64,000 nt of DNA from Flavobacterium solisilvae (GTDB taxonomy: Bacteria; Bacteroidota; Bacteroidia; Flavobacteriales; Flavobacteriaceae), in contig NZ_JAAMPT010000200.1 in assembly GCF_012911605.1 (NCBI RefSeq), positions 23,690 through 87,689 of the forward strand, written 5' to 3'. Positions 8,133 through 16,700 of this stretch are shown here, one piece after another. Below the pieces are notes generated by a model. It did not search any database and was not told the origin of the DNA. It was given only the letters and a program-made list of their open reading frames with translations. Every line of letters starts with the position of its first letter. Position 1 is the stretch's first letter. The translations under genes were made by a program, and so were the position numbers.

Positions 8133-8721
8133 ATTTAAAACCGAGTTTTGATTTTAATTTTAAAAACAATAATGCAATCGAATAAGCTTCATCAAGAGCA
8201 AAATTTCTTTCGCTTTGTGGAATTTTATACGCGTTTTTCAATTCTTCTAATGAAAATGATTTATTAGTAATATCATACAGTTTTTGATGCATTATTTCAA
8301 TATCCAAAGCCTCGTTTTTTAGTTTGCCACATTCCATTTTTTCCAAAACTTCATTAATCATTTCAATATCAAAATGAATTCGATGACCAACTAAGGTTGC
8401 GCTTCCAATATATTTTATAAATTCTTCAATAGCAAGCGGTTCAGCAAACTTGGGTAATTTGCTTTCCATTAAAAAATCGTTAGACAAACCATTGTCATGC
8501 AAGTATTTATATTGTAAAATAACCAATTCCAATGTATCATTTACACGAATAACATCTTCGGTAATACCAATGGCACCAAAGGAAAGAATAACATCTTTTT
8601 TGGGATTTAAACCTGTTGTTTCGGTGTTTAAAATAACGTATCGATTTGATTTATTTTCAAATTCTGCTACGTAATTCTTCCAAAATTCAGGATAGTTTTT
8701 GCTTTTTATCCAATCAAACAT
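8131..8721 (-). CDS. DnaQ-fold (DEDDh) exonuclease domain protein, degenerate active site
   Basis: The 196-residue protein has the outline of a DnaQ/RNase T 3'-5' exonuclease: Exo I as ILNTETTGL near residue 33, Exo II as LVGHRIHFDIEM and Exo III as ERNFALDEAYSIALL. However, the catalytic positions look changed. The first Asp of Exo I is Asn (AAC codon), the His of Exo III aligns with Asn, and the last Asp aligns with Glu. It is therefore probably not a normal nuclease and may have become a binding module. Its ATG overlaps the stop of the upstream DUF294 gene by one base (TAATG), so translation is coupled. Confidence 0.8.
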   Translation of the reverse strand: MFDWIKSKNYPEFWKNYVAEFENKSNRYVILNTETTGLNPKKDVILSFGAIGITEDVIRVNDTLELVILQYKYLHDNGLSNDFLMESKLPKFAEPLAIEEFIKYIGSATLVGHRIHFDIEMINEVLEKMECGKLKNEALDIEIMHQKLYDITNKSFSLEELKNAYKIPQSERNFALDEAYSIALLFLKLKSKLGFK

Positions 8722-10634
8722 TATGAAAACTGTGTTAGTTGAAAACGATCTTTAATTAATTCTTCTAATTCTTTCATTGGAACCAAAGCTGCTTTGATTT
8801 TTTCACGATCAATTTTTGTTAACTCATCAATATTAATGAATTGTCCCGTTGAATCATTTTTTAAACCTTCGAGCGTTCTGTATTTGGATAAAACTTGAAA
8901 AGCTTCTGCACAGCTAAGATATATTTCAGAATATTTTGGATCTGCCATAGCCAATTGCTTAAATCTTAAATAGGTATTGTTTACACCTTTGATTTGCATA
9001 CTCAAAATAAGCAATCGAGCACCATCGATTAAAGGCATAATTGCTTTGGTTTTAATGTCAAATTTCCCTTTGTTTTCGCCTTCTTCTTCGAGGTTGAATT
9101 TTTTAAAGAAATTAAGCGGTGGATTTTTTCGTAAAGTATCGTTTCCTAAATAGTCAAAGAAAAGATTGTTGTTTTTTACATTATTAAAAATAACTTCAGT
9201 TAAAGCATCTTCAATTTTATTTTCGCCAAAAACGATTTCATAATCAAAGAAAATACTACTCATTTCATCGGTAATTTCACCTGGAGTTTTCATCCAATTG
9301 TTGTATTGTTTTACCCAGTCAGTCAATGATTTACACCAAGTCATATTACTTGCCATATGACCATTTGGACAATATAAAAAACCAACTTTCTCTAGAATAG
9401 TAGTCACTCTTTTTGAAAGCTTTATAAAATAATCTTTTACATCTCTGTATTTATCGGCAGCAACATCTTCAAATATCAAAATACTGTCTTGATCAGTCAA
9501 TAAAAGTTGTTCTTTTCTACCTTGACTTCCAATGCTTAACCAAGCAAATCGTGCTGGTGGCGAACCTAAATCGAGTATAGCCAATTCAATTGCACGTTTG
9601 TTTATTGCTGAGATTATTTCGCCTGAAATATTATAAATATGTGCTAACGGAATATTTTTTGCAATTGAAGATTGAATTAAATCGGTTAGTTTTTCTCGAA
9701 CTTGTTTCAATTCTTTTGGCGTTAAAGCACGTTTAATTTCTCTAACCAAAACGCCTGGATTATTGGATTGAGCAACAACCAAATCGTGTTCAGAAATTAC
9801 ACCTTTAACATCAGATTTATCAGAACCATCAACGGTTACGCAAAGATGACTAACGCTGTGTTTTAGCAACATTAATTGCGCTTCGGCTACAGAAACATTC
9901 TCAGAAACCGTAACAACAGGCGATGACATAATTTTATCAACAGTAGAAATAAGGGGAAATCTTCCGTTGGCAATTTTGCTCCTAAAATCGGTATCAGTTA
10001 CAATTCCGATGGGAAAATTCTCTTCAATAACAATAACACTATTGCTTAAATTATCTGTCATCAATTGGGCAACATCTTTCACAACAGCTTTTGACGCAAT
10101 TTTTAAAGGAGTTTTATTATAGCTCAATGACTGAAAATATTGAATTTCTCCAGAAGTTTGATCGGAATAAATAGTATCAGTGATTAAATTTCCTCGTTTT
10201 TCTTTATCAAATGAATTTCTTGTATTAGAAGCAAAACTTTCTAAAAGAAAATCAAGCACATTTGGATTTTGTGATACAAAAGGTTTGAATATTTTAATAG
10301 GAATTGCATAAACTATGCTGTCTTCGCGAGCTTTTGCTGTCATCATATAATTGTTTTTAGCAAAAAACGGACGCAAACCAAAAACATCTCCGGCATAACA
10401 TTTATTAAGCATTGTTTCTTCGGCATCAGCAATGAATGACAAATGAATAACACCAGAAGCTACAACATAAAAACTTTCGTGTAATTTATCTTCAATTTTA
10501 AACAACGTTTTGTTTTTTTCAAGCATTATGACGCCAATGCTGTTGCTAACTTCAACGAGTTCGTCATGGCTTAAATAATTAAACGGTGCGTATTCTTTTA
10601 AAAATATGGCAATATTTTCTGCAATTGTATTCAT
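8721..10634 (-). CDS. cNMP-binding/CBS/DUF294 nucleotidyltransferase-like protein
   Basis: This 637-residue cytosolic signalling protein has four parts: a cyclic-nucleotide-binding-like domain (about 10-130), a pair of CBS domains (about 170-300), a DUF294 nucleotidyltransferase-like domain (about 320-460) with the GSQGRKEQ...TDQDS motif, and a DUF294 C-terminal substrate-binding-like domain (to the end). Such proteins are thought to sense adenine nucleotides, and in many bacteria they sit with acetate transport genes, which are not visible here. It is coupled to the exonuclease-fold gene. It resembles GlnD-type regulators only in the nucleotidyltransferase part. The start at 10634 is followed by a normal first domain. 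Confidence 0.88.
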   Translation of the reverse strand: MNTIAENIAIFLKEYAPFNYLSHDELVEVSNSIGVIMLEKNKTLFKIEDKLHESFYVVASGVIHLSFIADAEETMLNKCYAGDVFGLRPFFAKNNYMMTAKAREDSIVYAIPIKIFKPFVSQNPNVLDFLLESFASNTRNSFDKEKRGNLITDTIYSDQTSGEIQYFQSLSYNKTPLKIASKAVVKDVAQLMTDNLSNSVIVIEENFPIGIVTDTDFRSKIANGRFPLISTVDKIMSSPVVTVSENVSVAEAQLMLLKHSVSHLCVTVDGSDKSDVKGVISEHDLVVAQSNNPGVLVREIKRALTPKELKQVREKLTDLIQSSIAKNIPLAHIYNISGEIISAINKRAIELAILDLGSPPARFAWLSIGSQGRKEQLLLTDQDSILIFEDVAADKYRDVKDYFIKLSKRVTTILEKVGFLYCPNGHMASNMTWCKSLTDWVKQYNNWMKTPGEITDEMSSIFFDYEIVFGENKIEDALTEVIFNNVKNNNLFFDYLGNDTLRKNPPLNFFKKFNLEEEGENKGKFDIKTKAIMPLIDGARLLILSMQIKGVNNTYLRFKQLAMADPKYSEIYLSCAEAFQVLSKYRTLEGLKNDSTGQFINIDELTKIDREKIKAALVPMKELEELIKDRFQLTQFS

Positions 10635-10979
10635 GGATTTGCTAAAAATTATTTTACAAAAATAAGGAATGTTATCGTGCTAAAATTATTTCTTTTTTAA
10701 AATTTATGAGAAATAGTTAAGAGTGGTTTTTGTATTTTCTATTTTACATAATATAAATTATAGTTCATATTTATTTGTATTCTTTATTGGTAACTAATTC
10801 CATTTCACGACATTTTAATTTTTATAATATCAGAATAATTTGCACAATATAATTCTAAAAATACAGTTATAAACACTTGAAACAAAGAATGTTAATAACT
10901 TTATTGATGTGAAATTATGTTTTTAACTACAAAACAGTTCTTTTTTGTAAGTATAATTATCAAAAATTAATAGAAATAC
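10635..10979. other. AT-rich intergenic region without a gene
   Basis: This stretch between divergent genes is very AT-rich and has no reading frame I can support and no strong hairpin. The part nearest the DUF4832 gene carries the bipartite motif and promoter box listed separately. Confidence 0.6.
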
Positions 10980-11039
10980 GCATTTCATCGATTTTTACAA
11001 CATTTTTTTACACTTAAACGATAAAAGTTGCACTTAAAC
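10980..11039 (+). promoter_or_regulatory. Bipartite motif and 20-bp-spaced direct repeat upstream of the DUF4832 gene
   Basis: Block 1 (GCATTTCATCGATTTTTA, 10980-10997) and block 2 (ACTTAAACGATA, 11012-11023) match the sites upstream of the CAP gene and pelF. In addition, CACTTAAAC occurs at 11011-11019 and again at 11031-11039, exactly 20 bp apart, ending 4 bp before the -7 box. Tandem sites two helical turns apart are typical of dimeric activators; the regulator is unknown. Confidence 0.5.
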
Positions 11040-11043
11040 TATT

Positions 11044-11051
11044 TAGATTTG
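11044..11051 (+). promoter_or_regulatory. Candidate -7 box of the DUF4832 gene
   Basis: TAGATTTG fits the Bacteroidota TAnnTTTG consensus. There is no good -33 TTTG at the usual distance; a 20-bp direct repeat occupies that space instead, which suggests an activator-dependent promoter. Confidence 0.45.
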
Positions 11052-11124
11052 TCAAATCACTTTCAGTCCCCAAATCTAGAAAGTGATAAAGTATAAAAAA
11101 TTAAAAACTAAAACCTACACGATT

Positions 11125-12744
11125 ATGAGAAGAGTTTTTACAACATTAGTTTTATTTTTTGCTTTATTAGCAAATTCACAGAACACTACTGTGAACTACA
11201 CTGTATCTACAGAAAATTTTCCAAATCCAGAAAGAGGATTTTATCACCACAAAGAAACTAGAGCTTCAAATTATTCGCTCTTAACTCAAAGTAGTTTAGC
11301 AAATTACAGAACGAATGAAAAAATCACTTTGATTTTGCGTTTGTATTATTTGGATCAATTTTTAACGTCTCCAATTTCGCAAACTTTTTTAGATAACATT
11401 ACTACCGACATGACAAGAACTAGAAATGCTGGAATTAAATGTATTTTGAGATTTGCATATTCTAGCTCAACAACATTAGGACAACGCGATGCTTCAAAAG
11501 CGCAGATTTTATCTCACATTCAACAATTAACTCCAATTTTTAATGCTAATAGTGATATCATTACTGCTGTTCAAGCTGGTTTTATTGGAACGTATGGTGA
11601 ATGGTATTATACTGATCATTTTGGAATGAATCCAACTACCGCTGATTATGCAAATCGCCGAGAAGTTGTTGATGCATTGCTAACTGCATTACCTTCTTCT
11701 ATTAAAATTCAAGTTAGAACTCCAAAATTAAAACAAAGGCTTTTCAACTCGACTGTTGCTTTAACTCAGTCTCAATATTTCAACAACATTGCAGGTTCAC
11801 GTGTTGGACATCATAATGATTGTTTTCTTTCTGATGCTTCAGATGTTGGAACTTATACTAATATTGCAACAGAGTATCCATATTTAACACAAGAAACTAA
11901 GTTCGTTCCAATGGGCGGAGAATCATGTGATTTTGATCCAAATCGTTCTACTTGTAATGTTGGAACTTCAGAAATGGCACTTTTTCATTGGTCATATATG
12001 AATATTGACTATTATCCTGAAGTAATTGATGGATTTGAAGACAATAATTGTTTAAATGACATCAAGAAAAAATTGGGTTATCGTTATGAATTAGTTTCGG
12101 GAACTTTTCCAAATACAGTTTCATCTAACGGTTTATTGAATATTGCTCTTACTATAAAAAACACCGGATTTGCATCGGTTTATAATGACAGAACTGCTTA
12201 CATCGTTTTGAAAAATACAGTAACAAATCAAACCTATTCGTTGCCATTGGCTTCTAATCCAAAGCTTTGGTTAGATACGAATGTAATTCCGATTAACGAG
12301 CAATTAACGTTACCAAATGACATTGTTCCAGGTAATTATCAAATGTATTTGCATTTACCAGATAAAAGTGCAACTATTAGCGCAAGACCAGAATATGCAA
12401 TTCGTTTAGCCAATGAAAACACATGGGAAGCAACAACAGGTTACAATAAATTGAACCATACTTTAAATGTTACTCAAGCTCTTTCTGTAGCTGATAATAC
12501 TAGAATTAACCCAGTAATTTATCCAGTTCCAGCAAATGATGAACTGATTGTAGAAATGGAAAATATCTCAGATTTTAAAGTAACATTATACAATACTTTA
12601 GGTCAAAACTTCAACATTTCTTCAAATGAAATAGCTGGAAATAAATTGAGTTTAAATACGCAAAGTCTTTCTGATGGTGTTTATTTACTTCGTTTTGAAA
12701 ACGGAAATATCGTTGACACTAAAAGAATTATCGTGAAACACTAA
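11125..12744 (+). CDS. Secreted DUF4874/DUF4832-like protein with T9SS C-terminal domain
   Basis: I start the 539-residue protein at the ATG at 11125, which gives a clean signal peptide (MRRVFTTLVLFFALLANSQ). The N-terminal half begins with NPERGFYHH, a hallmark of DUF4874, a barrel-like domain that resembles glycoside hydrolases. The following GTYGEWYYTDHFG segment and a DUF4832-like domain complete the pattern. The last 75 residues (PVIYPVPANDELIVE...LYNTLGQ...GVYLLRFENG...KRIIVKH) are a type A T9SS sorting domain, so the protein is exported across the outer membrane and probably cell-surface bound. It is convergent with the Pel-like operon and shares its upstream motif, so a role in processing the polysaccharide is possible but unproven. 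Confidence 0.82.
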   Translation: MRRVFTTLVLFFALLANSQNTTVNYTVSTENFPNPERGFYHHKETRASNYSLLTQSSLANYRTNEKITLILRLYYLDQFLTSPISQTFLDNITTDMTRTRNAGIKCILRFAYSSSTTLGQRDASKAQILSHIQQLTPIFNANSDIITAVQAGFIGTYGEWYYTDHFGMNPTTADYANRREVVDALLTALPSSIKIQVRTPKLKQRLFNSTVALTQSQYFNNIAGSRVGHHNDCFLSDASDVGTYTNIATEYPYLTQETKFVPMGGESCDFDPNRSTCNVGTSEMALFHWSYMNIDYYPEVIDGFEDNNCLNDIKKKLGYRYELVSGTFPNTVSSNGLLNIALTIKNTGFASVYNDRTAYIVLKNTVTNQTYSLPLASNPKLWLDTNVIPINEQLTLPNDIVPGNYQMYLHLPDKSATISARPEYAIRLANENTWEATTGYNKLNHTLNVTQALSVADNTRINPVIYPVPANDELIVEMENISDFKVTLYNTLGQNFNISSNEIAGNKLSLNTQSLSDGVYLLRFENGNIVDTKRIIVKH

Positions 12745-12764
12745 TTGTTAAAAATACCTACACT

Positions 12765-12803
12765 AAAATCGGAGTTGAGAATTATTTTAGCTCCGATTTT
12801 TTA
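12765..12803. terminator. Bidirectional terminator at the end of the Pel-like operon
   Basis: AAAATCGGAG (12765-12774) pairs perfectly with CTCCGATTTT (12791-12800), with T runs on both strands. It separates the DUF4832 gene from the convergent 1299-residue protein. Confidence 0.88.
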
Positions 12804-15800
12804 TTTCGCTTGCTTTTTCTTTAAACTATGTTTAATTCCAAGTTGAACCGCATTAGAATAATACAATGATTGAACGAAGACTTCTACTCCAACGTTAATT
12901 TCGGTATAATCAAAAAGTAAATAATTTAATGTTCCTGTATATCGCTGAAATTTATCACTAAAGTCATCTAAGAAGTACGAACCTTCAACTCTTATATTGA
13001 AATCATCGGTATCTTTTCCAAATTTAGCTGCCATTCCACCGCCATAATAAAATCGGTCGTCAATTACCCAATATGGATAACCAAAGCGTAAAAAATAAGC
13101 ATACTCACTTTTAAATGAACCTTGAGAACGAGATGATTCTATAAACGGTAGAATTTTCAGTTTCTTGTCAACGCCATCATCATAAAATACTTTTCCAGTA
13201 ATTGAACCTTCATAAGTATCGCCTGTAACAACATAAGTATCTTCAGTACTACTTGGATTGTAATAATTTCCTTCTAGCGAAAGATTAGCATTTAAAAATC
13301 CAAATAAATAAACGTCTTGGTAATAATTCAACTGAAATCTATAAATACTTTTACTATGTGCGCCACCAGTTTCTGCAGGTGCAATTTTAAATATCAATGA
13401 GCTGAAATTCTTTTCTTTAGACAAATTTATTCCCGATGAAAATTGGAAAAATGCCTTACTTTGATTGCTATATTCTAATCGTCCTGATGTCCAGTAATTC
13501 AGTTTATTTTCTTTAACTGCTCGAGTGAATTTATACTCAATTCCATAAACATCATGCGTTAAATTGTGCAATTCATCTTTAATGTCAAAATCTAACTCAT
13601 ACATTTTACTGAACGTTGCACCAAAAGAATGAATGTTCTGTTTTTTGTCGAAAACATTATACGAAAATGAATTTTTTACCGCAGAATTTAATTCTCTGTT
13701 GGTTTCTAACGAACTGTCCAATTTTAGAAAATCACCATACTTTTTTCGGTCATTTTTCATGATTTCTTTCAAAACTTCAGGATAAAACAACTCTACGTGA
13801 TTTTCAACCAAATCCAATTGCAGATTTCGTTCTTCATAAATTACATCTTTGTTGTAACTAGCGCGCAAAATTTCTTTTTCTTCAAAACTATCAGGCAACG
13901 AATTGGCAATTATCCATGCGTTTTTAAATTTTCCAGTATCACTATAATAAGTACTCATCAAAGCTTTTGCCTTATAATCATTTGGATTTTTCTCGATATG
14001 ATTAGTGTATTCATTTACCAGTAAATCATTTTCTTTAGCTTCAATTAACCAATTCATTTTGCTAAGAAAATCAATTTCTGGAGAAAAACTTGACCATTCA
14101 TAAGCTTTCAAATACATTTTCTCCTCGGCATACAACCAAGCAATTGATGATGCTAAGTTTTCATAATCAGCCGATGGAGTAATGTTTTCTAGTAATTTCA
14201 AAGCCGCTTTTGGATCATAAGCCAATAGAAACTCAAGATACTTTAGCATCGTTTCTTGAGAACTATCAATTTTAATTAAATTCTCTAACGCAAACTTGAT
14301 GTGTTCTTTATTTTCTTCAGAATTGTAGCTTTCAATATAATCGGTTAGAATGGATTTATCATTTGGTTTTGCATACATCTGCATTCGTAGCCATTTTTCT
14401 CTTTCGGCTTCGGTTGGATAATAAGCAACTTCACTTAAACTGGCTGAATACATAATATTTTCTGTCGTTGGATATTTTGCAATATGAGAATCAAGCATTT
14501 TCCAAACGTCATTTCCTTTTTCTTCCCAAGTCATGTATGTTGCATATTTGTTCCAAGTTGCAGCATCAATTTTAGCTTCAGAAAGCATTTTTTGTTTCAG
14601 CGCAGCGATTTCCTTTTTTAAATCTTCTTCGGATGTATCAACATAAGTTTGCTCGATTTTAAAATCTTGCATTTTTGTATTGAAAATAGCATAATCTTGT
14701 CTTACTGCTTTTTGAATAGCTGCTAAAGCATTGATTTCTAATGTCGATTTATGAAATAAGTCAATCATTTTTAGTTTCGATTTATTGGTATAAACCGAAT
14801 ATAAATTTCCTTCTAAATAAGGTGTTTTTCTATAAATTGCACCTTCATTTTTTAGTTGAGCTTCTATCCTACTTGCGTTTTCATTACTTCCGTATAAAAA
14901 CCAATATTGTTTTTCTGTGATTGATTCTTCGTTATTTAATTCTTGTACCAAATATTCGCCATTACCCGATTCATGACTAAATTTTGAAGCACGCCAGTCA
15001 TTTATCAAATAACTTCCATCTGTTCCTTCTACAAAACGTAACTGTGGATAACGTTGTTTCATGTCTTTAATAATTCCTCTAAAAGCTGGATACATTGCGC
15101 GATTAGAATTCTTAGTTTTATGCCAACCTAAAGCATCAGTATTTCTAAGTGCATAATTTCCTTGGCTGATATTTTTTTCGCCCGGAATTTGAAAAACATC
15201 ATCAGGATGAACAAAATGTATCCAAATTCCAGTGTATAAATAAACCGAATTTAGCGCAAAATTGGCTTCTTCTTTTAGATAAAAACCGCTGGCAGTTCTA
15301 GGAATATCGTATAATTTTGGTTCTAATGCATCAAAATCAAATTCACGATTTCCTCCATCTTTGTATTCTCCGTTATAAATACTACACATGAATTTAATCG
15401 ATGGCATTCCTTTCACCAATTGATGTAAACCTGTTTTGTCAATAACATTGGATGGCGGAACATAAATTGATGGCAAAGTACCAAAACCGTTAATTCGCCA
15501 TTTTTTTTCGGCTGAAGCCAATGATAAACGCATGAATTCTGGGTTTTTCCATTCGCTTTGAACCAATGAAACGTGATTATAACCGTGAAAACCTAATTCG
15601 TGACCATTTTTTAGAATATCTTTTGATAACCAATTACTTAAAACTTGATTTTGACCATTGATAGATGCTTTTTTTCCATCCCATTGATTGAATAAAAATG
15701 GCGGTTGAATATTGTTGTCATAATCAAAAGTGGTTAACGCAACATATTTTATATCAAATTCATCTGCAAGTTTAACCATATCTGGCCACCAAGTTTTATA

Positions 15801-16700
15801 CACATAATCCGATAGATTTTGTTTCAATTCCGAGGCAATTGGTTCTTGCATTACATCATATAAAGGCGAAGGAAAATCGTCAAGATGAACGGTGTTTACA
15901 TTGGCAATTGGATAAGGAATTGCTTCTAAACCTTTTAAAATTCCCGAGAATAATAAACCTCTATCAGCTTTTTCATTATAATTTGTTGTATTATAAAAGA
16001 TTACTTTTCCGTTTCCAATTTTGTTTTCGGTAATTAATGGATAGTATTCGTTGTTAGCAGCTGTAGCAAAAACTTTCACATTTTCGTTGAAATTATTTCT
16101 TTTTAGTCCAAAGAAAATAATGTCTTTTGAGAACTTTTTACCACTATAACCTGGCAACATTGGGATTTTAAAATTATATCCAGCCGAAGCCACATCGATG
16201 TTCATATCGGCAGTTGGTTTTAAGCCAATTAAAAACGAAAATCGTGAATCTTCACTATTATAAGGTAAATATAACGTTCCGCCTTTAGCAATAAAATCAA
16301 TGATTTTTTCTATTGTTGATGTACTAACTTTTTTAGTATTGTAAAATCCAAGAACACGTGTGGTTTCAAAAATTTCTGCGCCAGTATTCCATTCGTTTAA
16401 CGAAACACTTTTTATGGGCATTTTAGTATAATCGCATACTTTTTTAATGTGATTAAATGTTTTAACATTCTCTAAATCATTGTTATCTACAACAAATTGT
16501 ATAACCGGCGGATTATTTGGCGATTCATTAGTATAACGTCTTAATTCTCTTTCGTCATTATTAGAATTAAAGAAATCAAATTCATCTGTATTGGATAATT
16601 TTTCCAATTTTCCACAACTTGTTACTAAAAGAATTATCAATAAAAGTGACAGTTTTTTTAGTGATTGTAAGGCGTTTATATTTTGATTTAACTTTATCAT
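12801..16700 (-). CDS. Pel-like fusion: DUF2194/polysaccharide deacetylase + TPR + beta-barrel lipoprotein
   Basis: The 1299-residue protein starts with a lipoprotein signal (lipobox LVTSC, Cys29). Residues of about 65-260 resemble DUF2194, the middle region of PelA. Residues of about 265-560 form a polysaccharide deacetylase-like domain with VHLDDFPS (Asp274/Asp275), GHELGFHGYNH (His372 and His376, the HxxxH metal motif) and a later FVHPDD. Residues of about 690-1000 are helical and TPR-like, and 1005-1299 are amphipathic strands typical of an outer-membrane beta-barrel, as in PelB. In Pseudomonas, PelA and PelB are separate proteins. Here the PelA glycosidase is missing and is encoded by a neighbouring gene. 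The start overlaps the upstream stop by 4 bp (ATGA). I infer outer-membrane deacetylation coupled to export. Confidence 0.85.
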   Translation of the reverse strand: MIKLNQNINALQSLKKLSLLLIILLVTSCGKLEKLSNTDEFDFFNSNNDERELRRYTNESPNNPPVIQFVVDNNDLENVKTFNHIKKVCDYTKMPIKSVSLNEWNTGAEIFETTRVLGFYNTKKVSTSTIEKIIDFIAKGGTLYLPYNSEDSRFSFLIGLKPTADMNIDVASAGYNFKIPMLPGYSGKKFSKDIIFFGLKRNNFNENVKVFATAANNEYYPLITENKIGNGKVIFYNTTNYNEKADRGLLFSGILKGLEAIPYPIANVNTVHLDDFPSPLYDVMQEPIASELKQNLSDYVYKTWWPDMVKLADEFDIKYVALTTFDYDNNIQPPFLFNQWDGKKASINGQNQVLSNWLSKDILKNGHELGFHGYNHVSLVQSEWKNPEFMRLSLASAEKKWRINGFGTLPSIYVPPSNVIDKTGLHQLVKGMPSIKFMCSIYNGEYKDGGNREFDFDALEPKLYDIPRTASGFYLKEEANFALNSVYLYTGIWIHFVHPDDVFQIPGEKNISQGNYALRNTDALGWHKTKNSNRAMYPAFRGIIKDMKQRYPQLRFVEGTDGSYLINDWRASKFSHESGNGEYLVQELNNEESITEKQYWFLYGSNENASRIEAQLKNEGAIYRKTPYLEGNLYSVYTNKSKLKMIDLFHKSTLEINALAAIQKAVRQDYAIFNTKMQDFKIEQTYVDTSEEDLKKEIAALKQKMLSEAKIDAATWNKYATYMTWEEKGNDVWKMLDSHIAKYPTTENIMYSASLSEVAYYPTEAEREKWLRMQMYAKPNDKSILTDYIESYNSEENKEHIKFALENLIKIDSSQETMLKYLEFLLAYDPKAALKLLENITPSADYENLASSIAWLYAEEKMYLKAYEWSSFSPEIDFLSKMNWLIEAKENDLLVNEYTNHIEKNPNDYKAKALMSTYYSDTGKFKNAWIIANSLPDSFEEKEILRASYNKDVIYEERNLQLDLVENHVELFYPEVLKEIMKNDRKKYGDFLKLDSSLETNRELNSAVKNSFSYNVFDKKQNIHSFGATFSKMYELDFDIKDELHNLTHDVYGIEYKFTRAVKENKLNYWTSGRLEYSNQSKAFFQFSSGINLSKEKNFSSLIFKIAPAETGGAHSKSIYRFQLNYYQDVYLFGFLNANLSLEGNYYNPSSTEDTYVVTGDTYEGSITGKVFYDDGVDKKLKILPFIESSRSQGSFKSEYAYFLRFGYPYWVIDDRFYYGGGMAAKFGKDTDDFNIRVEGSYFLDDFSDKFQRYTGTLNYLLFDYTEINVGVEVFVQSLYYSNAVQLGIKHSLKKKQAK

